Made by a program: the position numbers and the translations under genes
Shown here: positions 7,577 to 15,008 of the stretch, piece by piece
How positions within the stretch are numbered: position 1 is the first letter of the stretch
How the letters are laid out: every line of letters starts with the position of its first letter
The notes under the pieces: generated by a model
What the model was told of the DNA's origin: nothing
What the model saw: only the letters and a program-made list of their open reading frames with translations
Database searches by the model: none
Assembly: GCA_018971065.1 (NCBI GenBank)
Contig: JAGWVC010000030.1
Span: 1 to 37,835 of the forward strand
Reading direction: 5' to 3'
Origin: Sphingomonadales bacterium
GTDB taxonomy: Bacteria > Pseudomonadota > Alphaproteobacteria > Sphingomonadales > Sphingomonadaceae
Length of the DNA stretch: 37,835 bases

Positions 7577-8007
7577 GCGCGCGGCGCCCGCGCCGCTTCG
7601 AATTCGCGAAGCGCCTGCCAGATTGCCCGGTCAAGCGCGCGTGCGGCCTCGCCGTCGTGCTGCTCCAGCCACGCGTGCAATTCGATCAACAGCCGTCGCA
7701 GCCGGTCACACTCGACGTCAAGCTGGCTGATCCGCAAGCCGGGATTGCGCGATGCAGCCGCTGCGGCCAGCCGTGCTGAAAGGTCATCCCCGGCCACCGC
7801 CGCGCCCTGCCCCAGCAGGTCACGAATGCGCGCATTCTCGGTGACGCGGATCGCCACCGCGTCATCCATCCCGCGCGCGACGATAGCGATCGCCGATTGC
7901 GCCATGCGCAGCGCTTCGCGGGCAAAGCCGTCCTGCAGCAGCGGCGCGATCTGGTCGCGCAAGCCGTCGGTCACACCGTCGAGCACGGTTTCGGCGGTCA
8001 GCTTCAT
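7573..8007 (-). CDS. Small helical protein of unknown function, partner of the phosphotransferase
   Basis: A 144-residue protein with no signal peptide and an almost entirely helical, alanine- and leucine-rich sequence. I do not recognise it with certainty; the repeated pattern around residues 30-70 resembles small proteins (the DUF6285 type) that often sit just downstream of acyl-CoA-dehydrogenase-10-like phosphotransferases. The ATG at 8007 overlaps the stop of the phosphotransferase (ATGA), so the two are translationally coupled. Its own stop overlaps the stop of the convergent amidohydrolase-like gene by four bases. A role as an accessory or regulator of the phosphotransferase is inferred from this coupling only. 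Confidence 0.7.
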   Translation of the reverse strand: MKLTAETVLDGVTDGLRDQIAPLLQDGFAREALRMAQSAIAIVARGMDDAVAIRVTENARIRDLLGQGAAVAGDDLSARLAAAAASRNPGLRISQLDVECDRLRRLLIELHAWLEQHDGEAARALDRAIWQALREFEAARAPRA

Positions 8008-9017
8008 CCCATTGCTCCCTTTTCAGCCATGCGGGTCAGGATTTCCCGGCGGTGGAACGAGTTGGCCCTGAGGCCGGTGAGCGCGATGATCGTCTCGCGG
8101 CTGGTGCCGTCCTGGAAGCTTGCCTCCGCCGTCGTCCAGATACCGCACGCCTTGACCGTGACGAACAGCCGCCACCAGTCAAGCGCTTGCGCGTCGATCG
8201 CCATCCCGCTCGCCGCTTCCCAGATCGCCAGGCTTTCCGCCTGCGGCAGATGGCGTTCCATCGTCCACATGCCGTTGAGCGCCCAGGCAATGTCCTCCAG
8301 CGGATCACCGACATGCGCCATCTCCCAATCGAGCACGGCGCTGATGCTGCCATCCGGCACGAACAGGAAATTGCCCGAGCGATAGTCACCGTGAACGATC
8401 GCCGGCTTCACCGGTTCCGGCGGCCGATTGCGGCGGAGCCAGCGCATCGCACCGCGCACCACCGGTTCGATCACCGCCTCGCCAGCGTCGAGGATCGCCT
8501 CCCAATGGTCGAGTTCACGCGCCCAGAATTCCCCACTCACCGTACCGTTGCGCATTCCTTCCAGCCCGAGCGCGCGATGGTCGAGCGCGGCCAATGTGCC
8601 GAGGTGTCGCCAGAAATGGCCGGCGACCGTGGCGTCCAGACCGTCATAGGGCTCGGTGCTGGTGAATTGCCCGGGCTTGCCGGACGCGCAGTCCATGATG
8701 AAGAACGGGCGATCGAGCCAGCGGGGATCGTCCTCGTACCAGTGCGCGCGCGGCACTGGCACGCCGCGCCCGGCCAGCGCCGAATAGACCACCCATTCAA
8801 TGTCGCGTTCGGCGCGAACCAATCCCGAAACCGGTGCCCGGCGCAGGATCAGGGCGTGCTCCTCGGCGCGACCGTCCATCCACCAGCAGGCCCGAAAGCG
8901 GAATGTTTCCTGGCTGCTGCCGCCGTGAATTCGGGAAAGCCGGTCAACCGCGACGTCCCGCGCCACCGGCAGGCGATGGGCAATGAATTCGGCAATGCGC
9001 CCTTCCAGTTCAGACAC
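8004..9017 (-). CDS. APH/ACAD10-type phosphotransferase
   Basis: A 337-residue kinase-like protein of the aminoglycoside phosphotransferase (APH) superfamily. The catalytic loop is H209-G-D211 ... N216 (VHGDYRSGNF), and VLDWEMAHVGDP with D230 is the magnesium-binding motif. The N-terminal lobe holds the nucleotide loop IHGGSSQETF and LILRR with the ATP-contact lysine replaced by arginine. The start chosen is GTG at 9017, with GGGAG nine bases upstream; the open frame to 9065 has no such site. Relatives in catabolic clusters (ACAD10/11 and actinobacterial forms) phosphorylate hydroxyacyl-CoA intermediates so that phosphate can be eliminated. That would fit here, but drug-resistance activity is unlikely given the neighbours. 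It is coupled to the small gene downstream. Confidence 0.82.
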   Translation of the reverse strand: MSELEGRIAEFIAHRLPVARDVAVDRLSRIHGGSSQETFRFRACWWMDGRAEEHALILRRAPVSGLVRAERDIEWVVYSALAGRGVPVPRAHWYEDDPRWLDRPFFIMDCASGKPGQFTSTEPYDGLDATVAGHFWRHLGTLAALDHRALGLEGMRNGTVSGEFWARELDHWEAILDAGEAVIEPVVRGAMRWLRRNRPPEPVKPAIVHGDYRSGNFLFVPDGSISAVLDWEMAHVGDPLEDIAWALNGMWTMERHLPQAESLAIWEAASGMAIDAQALDWWRLFVTVKACGIWTTAEASFQDGTSRETIIALTGLRANSFHRREILTRMAEKGAMG

Positions 9018-9143
9018 ACCGTTCTCCCGCCGCGCGATACCGCAGCAGCGGGATAGCAAATGCACCGGATGCGAGGCAATCGAATCGCCGCATGACGCGC
9101 CATATCGTCCCGCCGATCGAAACGGCGGCGGACGTTCAGCCTG

Positions 9144-9890
9144 TCACGCCGGTTTGCGCGCCTTGCTCTTGGAACCAGCCGCCTTGGCCGCTCCGACCTG
9201 TGCGCCAAACCGGCCGCGAATGAACAGATCGACCTTGATCGCAACGTCGGCAGCCGTGGGCGCGGCATTGCTCCAGCCGAAATAGATCATCACCGTGCTG
9301 TTCCCCAGCAGCAGGTCGACGAACAGGTCGGCCGACTGGTCGTGATCGGATTCGGGAACGAGCCCACGCTCCGCCAACGCGCGGAAGACCTTGGCGACAT
9401 TGCCCTTGAACCGGGAGAAGATCGCATTGGCCACCTTGCTCATCAGTTCGGGAAAACGCGCGCTTTCCGCGATCATCAACCGCATCAGTTCGACCGAACG
9501 GGTCCGCAGCGCGATCTCATGGGCATATTGTGCCGCGCGGGTCAGCGCTGAAACGAGATCGTCCTCGTCGGTCACTTCCGGCGGCGCGATGGCGGCGGCA
9601 TCGCGCGCGAAGATCACTTCGCGGAAGATCGCCTCCTTGTCGCCGAAGTGCTGGTACAGCGTGCGCGTGGCCACGCCGGCCTGCTTGGCGATGTCGAGCA
9701 GGGTGGTGGCGGCATAGCCCTGGTTGACGAACATCTCGGTCGCCACCTCCATCACCCGCAGCTTGCGGCGCTCCAGTTCGTCCGCTGTCGGGCGGCCCGC
9801 CCGGTTCCGCTTGCGCTTCGCGGGCGCCTTGCCCTTGCTGACCGATTTGACAACTCCGGTCCTGCCGGTGGTCCTGCTGCGCGTCGTCAA
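9144..9890 (-). CDS. TetR-family transcriptional regulator
   Basis: A 248-residue regulator. The N-terminal DNA-binding domain has the TetR helix-turn-helix at about residues 62-85 (TTLLDIAKQAGVATRTLYQHF). A ligand-binding, helical C-terminal domain follows. Unusually, about 35 basic residues (KGKAPAKRKRNRAGRP) precede the domain and an alanine/lysine-rich tail ends the protein (KAAGSKSKARKPA). The start is uncertain: I use TTG at 9890 because AGGAG lies nine bases upstream; an in-frame ATG further 5' lacks a site. A palindrome (9980-10001) upstream of it would suit autoregulation, and similar palindromes occur before other units of the window, so it is the best candidate for the regulator of the catabolic genes. 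The effector may be a CoA ester or a ring intermediate. Confidence 0.87.
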   Translation of the reverse strand: MTTRSRTTGRTGVVKSVSKGKAPAKRKRNRAGRPTADELERRKLRVMEVATEMFVNQGYAATTLLDIAKQAGVATRTLYQHFGDKEAIFREVIFARDAAAIAPPEVTDEDDLVSALTRAAQYAHEIALRTRSVELMRLMIAESARFPELMSKVANAIFSRFKGNVAKVFRALAERGLVPESDHDQSADLFVDLLLGNSTVMIYFGWSNAAPTAADVAIKVDLFIRGRFGAQVGAAKAAGSKSKARKPA

Positions 9891-9979
9891 CGTCTGCAAC
9901 TCCTGACTCGAAAATGGCGCTTCGCCGCCCCGTTCGACCCGCATCTGGGCGAAAATGAATCTCCAAACAAGCTTTTCGC

Positions 9980-10001
9980 GCAATTATGCCCGGCTAATTG
10001 C
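9980..10001. promoter_or_regulatory. Palindrome upstream of the TetR gene (putative operator)
   Basis: GCAATTA (9980-9986) and TAATTGC (9995-10001) form a perfect 7-bp inverted repeat with an 8-base centre, 90 bases before the regulator start codon. Expressed as GCAAT-N12-ATTGC it has the 22-bp layout of the other candidate operators. This size and symmetry are usual for TetR-family binding sites, so autoregulation is a reasonable inference. Confidence 0.5.
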
Positions 10002-10017
10002 ACCGTGACGCGCATGG

Positions 10018-10791
10018 TCAGGCATTCTTGGCGCGATCGATGACGATGCCCGCACCGGAAATGTAGCTGGCCCGATCGGAACTCAGGAACACCACGAGGT
10101 CAGCCACTTCCTCCGGCCTTCCGAACCGTCCTGTGGCAATTTGGGCCGCCATCTGTGCCCGGCTGGCCGGCGTGGAGTAGATGTCGAGCAGGGCTTCGGC
10201 CATCGGCGTCGCTATCATCCCGGGCAGCACGGCGTTGACGCGGATTTCGGAAGCGGCGTGCGCCTCCGCCAATGCGGCGCTGCGGGTGTAGTGGCTTATC
10301 GCGGCCTTGCTGGCGCCATATGACGCCGATCGCGAACCGCCCGACAGCGCCGCGGTGGAGGCGATATTGATGATCGCGCCCTTGCCCGCGCCCCGCATCA
10401 ACGCCAGCCCGGTGCGCATGCCCAGCAGCGCCCCCTCGACATTGACCGCGAATATCCGCGTGTATGCCTCGGTCGAGGGATCGCCAACACTGTCCTCACC
10501 GAACACGCCGGCGGCGTTGACCAGGATGTCCAGCGCTCCAAATTCCGCCGCGATCCACGCTTCCAGCGTTCGCCACCCGGTATCGCTGGTCACGTCCAGT
10601 CCGCGCCCGAACGCCTGCCCTCCGGTAGCCACGATGGCCCCGGCCGTCGCGCTTGCACCGGCTTCGTCACGATCGACCGCAATCACCGTCGCGCCAACCC
10701 CCGCCAACGCGTCCGCCGAGGCGCGACCGATCCCGGACGCAGCGCCCGTCACCAGCGCCACGCGCCCGGAAAGATCGATCCATGCCGCCAT
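10018..10791 (-). CDS. Short-chain dehydrogenase/reductase (classical SDR)
   Basis: A 257-residue classical SDR. The cofactor motif TGAASGIG is at residues 15-22, NAAG at 92-95, and the catalytic S145, Y158 and K162 are in place (YGASK). D40 after the second strand (VIAVD) favours NAD(H). The start may be ATG 10791, used here, or GTG 10800, which would overlap the thiolase stop as GTGA. It is the last gene of the KstD-DUF35-thiolase operon, so it probably oxidises a hydroxyl group or a 3-hydroxyacyl-CoA that then goes to the thiolase. The ring hydroxysteroid role is an equal alternative. No membrane segments or signal are visible. Confidence 0.87.
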   Translation of the reverse strand: MAAWIDLSGRVALVTGAASGIGRASADALAGVGATVIAVDRDEAGASATAGAIVATGGQAFGRGLDVTSDTGWRTLEAWIAAEFGALDILVNAAGVFGEDSVGDPSTEAYTRIFAVNVEGALLGMRTGLALMRGAGKGAIINIASTAALSGGSRSASYGASKAAISHYTRSAALAEAHAASEIRVNAVLPGMIATPMAEALLDIYSTPASRAQMAAQIATGRFGRPEEVADLVVFLSSDRASYISGAGIVIDRAKNA

Positions 10792-10796
10792 CGGCC

Positions 10797-11933
10797 TCAC
10801 GCCTTTTCGAGAATGTGGACGCCCGAGGCAGCCCCGAAGCCGAGCACGTGGGCCAGACCGATCCGCGCGCCCTGCACCTGCCGCGCACCGACTTCGCCGC
10901 GCAGTTGCTCGACGATCTCGACCATGTTGGCGACGCCGGTGGCACCGATCGGGTGCCCCTTCGACAGCAACCCGCCCGAGACATTGACCGGAATACGGCC
11001 GCCCAGCGTGGTGGCACCGCTATCGATCAGCCGCCCCGCCTCACCCGGGGCGCACAATTGCAGGTTCTCGTAATGCAGCAGTTCGGCAGTGGCGAAGCAG
11101 TCGTGCAGTTCGACAATGTCGAGGTCTTCCGGCCCCAGACCCGCCATCGCATAGGCCTGGGTCGCGGCCAGCGCGGTAACCGAATTGGCGTCGAACATCA
11201 CCGGGTTGCGCGGCTCGTAAGGGTCCGACGTCAGCACCGAGGCGCGCACGCGTATGGCGCGGGACAGGCCCAGTTCGCGTGCCTTCTTTTCCGAAACCAG
11301 CACCAGCGCGGCAGCGCCGTCCACATTGGCCGAGCACATCAGCTTGGTCAGCGGCCAGGCGATCATCTCGCTCGCCAGCACTTCCTCCAGCGGCGTCTCG
11401 CGACGATAGACGGCTTTGGGGTTCATCGTCGCGTGGTGGTGGTTCTTCACCGCGACTTGCGCGAACTGTTCCAGCGTGGTGCCGTACTTCTGGGCGTGAA
11501 CCATGCCGGCCTCGGCGAACACCGCCGGCATCGATTCCGAGCCGAACAGCCCTTCCGGCGGCGGGCCGTCATGCGGCGCACCGCCGAGCATGCCGCGCGG
11601 GTTCTTCTCTGCCCCCACCGCCAGCACCGCGTCGTAGATGCCGGCCTTGATCGCCACCCAGGCCTCACGCACCGCCGTCGCGCCCGAAGCGCAGGCGTTG
11701 GAAACGTTGACGCACGGCACCCCGGTCTGACCGATCTCCTTCAGGATCTTCTGCCCCAGCATCGACTGCGCGTTGAAGCACGACGAGGCATAGACCGCGC
11801 CGATGTCACGGATCGACAGTCCGGCGTCGTCGAGCGCGGCAAGCGACGCCTGTGCGCCCAGTTGCCAATAGCCCTTGTCGGGATAACGGCCGAACGCGAT
11901 CATGTCGGCCCCGACGATATAGACGTCGCTCAT
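10797..11933 (-). CDS. SCP2-type thiolase (lipid-transfer protein family)
   Basis: A 378-residue thiolase-fold protein of the SCP2/Ltp family. The nucleophile is C81 in SNACASGA; the HDCF loop is at residues 277-280, GHP at 326-328 (H327), and H362 lies near the end. As in SCP2 thiolases there is no C-terminal CxG motif (GFGAASG here), and the cysteine of HDCF is thought to take that role. It therefore appears competent for thiolysis of a 3-ketoacyl-CoA; the related Ltp2 proteins instead perform retro-aldol cleavage of steroid side chains. Its ATG overlaps the stop of the DUF35 gene by one base (TGATG). In Ltp2-ChsH2 systems a DUF35 domain binds the thiolase-fold partner, so a two-protein complex is likely here. 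Confidence 0.88.
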   Translation of the reverse strand: MSDVYIVGADMIAFGRYPDKGYWQLGAQASLAALDDAGLSIRDIGAVYASSCFNAQSMLGQKILKEIGQTGVPCVNVSNACASGATAVREAWVAIKAGIYDAVLAVGAEKNPRGMLGGAPHDGPPPEGLFGSESMPAVFAEAGMVHAQKYGTTLEQFAQVAVKNHHHATMNPKAVYRRETPLEEVLASEMIAWPLTKLMCSANVDGAAALVLVSEKKARELGLSRAIRVRASVLTSDPYEPRNPVMFDANSVTALAATQAYAMAGLGPEDLDIVELHDCFATAELLHYENLQLCAPGEAGRLIDSGATTLGGRIPVNVSGGLLSKGHPIGATGVANMVEIVEQLRGEVGARQVQGARIGLAHVLGFGAASGVHILEKA

Positions 11934-12346
11934 CAGGCGTCTCCCAACAGGATGAAGTGATACCCGACATACGCCGCGCCATCCTTGTCACGCGCGCCGC
12001 CGGCATCGTCGAACACCAGCCGCAGCGGCCGGCCCTGACGCAAGCCCGCCGGATCGGCGCCGATCACCGTGCCCTTGAGCGTCAGCCCGCTGTCAAGATC
12101 GATGATCGCGGAGACGAACGGCACCTTTACGCCGGGGTACGACCGCTCGACCACCGACCAGCTCCACAATGTGCCGGTATCGCCGGCGGCGAACGGTGCG
12201 GGGGGCGTGCGACTGCCGCAGGCGCGGCAGGCCATGGTCTGCTCGGTGAACGCAGCGCCGCATTCGCTGCAGCGGAAGCCTTCGATGAACGGCTTGCCGG
12301 CCGCGTCGATGCGAACCGACTTGTTGGCGGGCTTCGTATCACTCAT
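11933..12346 (-). CDS. Zinc-ribbon/OB-fold protein (DUF35 family)
   Basis: A 137-residue protein with an N-terminal zinc ribbon (C26-x2-C29 and C40-x2-C43) followed by an OB-fold (about residues 50-135). This is the domain layout of DUF35 proteins, which pair with thiolases and other acyl-CoA enzymes and may bind acyl-CoA. The start is ATG at 12346, overlapping the stop of the KstD-like gene (ATGA) with GGGGAATG upstream; the open frame to 12394 runs inside the KstD gene and is discarded. In steroid degradation the DUF35 part of ChsH2 is needed by the aldolase Ltp2. Here a free-standing DUF35 protein directly beside an SCP2 thiolase suggests the same kind of complex. Confidence 0.86.
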   Translation of the reverse strand: MSDTKPANKSVRIDAAGKPFIEGFRCSECGAAFTEQTMACRACGSRTPPAPFAAGDTGTLWSWSVVERSYPGVKVPFVSAIIDLDSGLTLKGTVIGADPAGLRQGRPLRLVFDDAGGARDKDGAAYVGYHFILLGDA

Positions 12347-14055
12347 GCCACATTCCCCGCATTGGCGGCGTGCTTGGCGGCGATGTAGCCCCACACGAAC
12401 GACGGCCCGACGCTGGAACCGGCGCCGGGGTAATAGCGCCCCATCACCGACGCGGTGCTGATCCCGGTGGCATAAAGCCCCTCGATCACCGAGCCATCCG
12501 CACGCAGCACGCGGGCGTTCACATCGGTGACCACGCCGCCGAACGTGCCGACATCACCCGGCACCACCGGCAGCGCCCGGAACGGCCCCTGCTCCAGCGT
12601 GCCGAGCGTGTGCGAGCCGTCCGTGCGGTAAAAGTCGCCCAGCCAGTTGTCGTAGTCACGGTTGCCGCGCCCGAAGTCCTCGTCCACCCCCTTGCGGGCG
12701 TGCTCGTTGAACCGATCGACCGTGGCGCGCAGCACCGCCGGCTCGATGCCGAGTTGCCCGGCCAGTCCTTCGACGGTGTCGGCCTGCTTGAGGAATCCGT
12801 TCTCCACCCATTCGGGTGAAGGCGTGGCGCCGGCCATCTTGCCGCCGTACATGTACTTTTCGGGATAGCGGCCATCGACGATCCACCAGCTCGGCAGCGC
12901 CGGCACGGTCTGGTTGCGCTTCAGCAGGTTCTGGCAGAACTCCATGTAGGAACCGCACTCGTTCATGTAGCGCTGGCCCGACTGATCGACGACGATCGAG
13001 TGCGGTTTCGAGTAGTTCATCTGTCCACCGGCCAGCGCGCCCAGTGCGATGCCCGGCCCACCCGGCGGGTTCTCGCCCCCCGGCGGCACGGTCATCTGGT
13101 TGCCGACCATTTCCTCCATCTGCGCCAGTTGCCCGCCCAGTTCCTCCATCGCCAGGATCATCTCGCCGGTGCTGCCGCCAGTGGCCGCGCTCCATTTCGA
13201 CGAGGTGCCGGGCTGGTACTTGTCGCGCATCGCCTGGTTGTGGCTGAAGCCGCCGGCGTTGACGAGCACGCCGTTGCGCGCACCGATCCGCACCTCACGG
13301 CCATCGCGCTGCACGGTCACGCCCTTGCACGCGCCATCCTGCATGAGGAAGCCGGTGACCGCACTGTTCACCCGCAGGTCCACCCCGGCCTTGAGGCTGG
13401 CCTGCATCATCCGGCCCTGCAGCGCGCCGCCGGCGGTGGTGAGGCGCTGGCCCTTGAGCTTGCTCAGCACGACACGCAGGCCCACCTTCATCATCGCCAC
13501 CTTGCCCCGCCACGAGGATTTCTGCAGCGCGATGTCGAAGCCTTCGGAATGGTACATCGGCATCGGCAGGAAGTTGGGTTCCAGCTTGTCGCGCCACTCG
13601 CCCAGTTCGTTGGTATCGAACAGGTCGGCAATGACGGTGCGACCTTTCTTCGATCCACCGGCGCGATCGTCGTAGTAATCGGGCCACCACGGCGGCCGCA
13701 TCAGCTTGATGCCCTGCTTCAGCAGGAACGCGATCATCTTCGGGCCTTCGGTGACATAGGCGCTGCGCCGTTCGCGCGTGGTGCCGGGGGCATCGACCGA
13801 CTGCCCGGCGGTCGCCTCCATGTACTTCATCGCCTCCTCGTAGGAATCGGCGACGCCGTCCTGCGCCATGAACGGATTGTTCGGAATCCACATCACCCCG
13901 CCGGAGCGCGAGGTGGTGCCGCCGATCAACGGGGCCTTTTCCAGCACGACCACGCTCTTGCCGACCGACCGCATGACGAGGCCCGCGCACATCGAGCCGC
14001 CGCCACTGCCCACGACCACGAAATCGAACTCTTCATCGAATGCCTGCCCGCTCAT
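12343..14055 (-). CDS. 3-ketosteroid delta-1-dehydrogenase-like flavoprotein
   Basis: A 570-residue FAD protein of the KstD/fumarate-reductase superfamily. The dinucleotide motif GSGGGS is at 16-21 and GGTTSRSGG at 45-53. Residues matching the KstD active site are present: the tyrosine region DYY (126-128), the tyrosine of YMNECGSYME, and the Y542-P-G-A-G546 block near the C-terminus. These make a 3-ketosteroid 1,2-dehydrogenase (or a related 3-ketone desaturase) much more likely than a fumarate reductase, which lacks them. The ATG at 14055 has GAGAGG about eight bases before. It heads a four-gene operon with coupled DUF35, thiolase and SDR genes. In steroid catabolism KstD and KshA together open ring B, and KshA-like genes lie at the left edge of this window. 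Confidence 0.85.
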   Translation of the reverse strand: MSGQAFDEEFDFVVVGSGGGSMCAGLVMRSVGKSVVVLEKAPLIGGTTSRSGGVMWIPNNPFMAQDGVADSYEEAMKYMEATAGQSVDAPGTTRERRSAYVTEGPKMIAFLLKQGIKLMRPPWWPDYYDDRAGGSKKGRTVIADLFDTNELGEWRDKLEPNFLPMPMYHSEGFDIALQKSSWRGKVAMMKVGLRVVLSKLKGQRLTTAGGALQGRMMQASLKAGVDLRVNSAVTGFLMQDGACKGVTVQRDGREVRIGARNGVLVNAGGFSHNQAMRDKYQPGTSSKWSAATGGSTGEMILAMEELGGQLAQMEEMVGNQMTVPPGGENPPGGPGIALGALAGGQMNYSKPHSIVVDQSGQRYMNECGSYMEFCQNLLKRNQTVPALPSWWIVDGRYPEKYMYGGKMAGATPSPEWVENGFLKQADTVEGLAGQLGIEPAVLRATVDRFNEHARKGVDEDFGRGNRDYDNWLGDFYRTDGSHTLGTLEQGPFRALPVVPGDVGTFGGVVTDVNARVLRADGSVIEGLYATGISTASVMGRYYPGAGSSVGPSFVWGYIAAKHAANAGNVA

Positions 14056-14083
14056 CGGCGATCCTCTCCTGTCTGCACTCGTG

Positions 14084-14115
14084 TTATCACGCTGTATTGC
14101 CATTTGCGCAATTCA
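14084..14115 (-). promoter_or_regulatory. Putative promoter and operator of the KstD-like operon
   Basis: On the minus strand TTGCGC (14111-14106), 16 bases and TGATAA (14089-14084) form a likely promoter with a leader of about 20 bases. ATTGC (14096-14100) and GCAAT (14108-14112) make an inverted repeat over the -35 region. In the plus direction GTATT-N12-ATTCA (14094-14115) is a half-conserved form of the 22-bp palindrome found elsewhere in the window. Confidence 0.42.
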
Positions 14116-14132
14116 TTAATCGCCGGTGCCGC

Positions 14133-15008
14133 TCAATCCCAGCCAGGCTCATGCCACCACGGGTAGAATTCGGGCATGTCAGTCGAAACCCGTTCCGGAA
14201 ACTCGGGCAGACGCTTGCCCATGTAGGCGCGAATGCCTTCGCGCACGTCCGGCGTGCGGGCGCGGGTGAAGGTACCCCAGCTCTCGATGCGGTGCGCCTG
14301 CATCGGGTGGTCGAACTCCAGCCCGCGCCACAGCATTTGCCGGGTCAGCGCCACCGAAACCGGCGCGGCATTGTCGATGATCTCGCGCGCCAGCGCCCGG
14401 GCGGCGGGCATCAAGCCCTCGGCCGGATGGACACCGCTGACCAACCGTTCGCGCAGCGCCTCGTCGGCGCCGACCATACGCCCGGTCATGCACCATTCGA
14501 GCGCCTTCGACACGCCGACCAGGCGCGGCAGGAAGAACGACGAGCAAACCTCGGGCACCATGCCACGCCGGGCATAGACGAAGCCGAACTTCGCGGTCTC
14601 GCTGGCGAGGCGGATGTCCATGGCCAGCGGCAGGCTCGCCCCGAACCCCGCGCAACCGCCATTGATCACACCGATCACCGGCTTGGCCATGCGATAGAGC
14701 CGCAACGCCAACGGCCCGCCCATCTCGCGTGCTTCCTCGCCCCTCCACGCGCCCTCGCCGAGCGCTTCGGTACCCGGATGCACGAATGTATCCTCTCCCC
14801 GCGTCAGGTCCGCGCCCGAACAGAACGCCCGGCCCGCGCCGGTAACGATCACCGCGCCCACGCCGTCGTCGCCATCGGCCAGATCGAACGCGGCCAGCAA
14901 CTCTCCAATCATCACCGCGCTGGCGGCGTTGAGCTTGTCGGGACGGTTCAGCGTAATCGTGGCGATGCGGTCGGCCACGTCATAGCGAATCTGCTCGAAC
15001 CCGTTCAT
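14133..15008 (-). CDS. Crotonase-fold enoyl-CoA isomerase/hydratase-like protein
   Basis: A 291-residue crotonase. The oxyanion-hole segments are AFCSGADL (61-68) and GGCAGFGAS (117-125). Both glutamates of classical enoyl-CoA hydratase are missing (S125 and Y145 at the corresponding places), but E153 in VPEVCSSFFLP matches the catalytic glutamate of the Eci-type delta3-delta2-enoyl-CoA isomerases. Double-bond isomerisation is therefore more likely than hydration. The C-terminal tail (about residues 260-291) is longer than usual. Its ATG at 15008 overlaps the stop of the acyl-CoA ligase (ATGA), so ligase and isomerase act on the same compound. The hydratase further right (29094-29903) has both glutamates and could complement it. 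Confidence 0.85.
   Translation of the reverse strand: MNGFEQIRYDVADRIATITLNRPDKLNAASAVMIGELLAAFDLADGDDGVGAVIVTGAGRAFCSGADLTRGEDTFVHPGTEALGEGAWRGEEAREMGGPLALRLYRMAKPVIGVINGGCAGFGASLPLAMDIRLASETAKFGFVYARRGMVPEVCSSFFLPRLVGVSKALEWCMTGRMVGADEALRERLVSGVHPAEGLMPAARALAREIIDNAAPVSVALTRQMLWRGLEFDHPMQAHRIESWGTFTRARTPDVREGIRAYMGKRLPEFPERVSTDMPEFYPWWHEPGWD

Noticed and set aside
8004..9017. Aminoglycoside resistance kinase
   Set aside because: The fold fits, but the neighbours are catabolic and the sequence resembles the ACAD10-like group.
12343..14055. Fumarate reductase/succinate dehydrogenase flavoprotein
   Set aside because: The KstD-type tyrosine and YPGAG residues are present and no partner subunits of a fumarate reductase are near.
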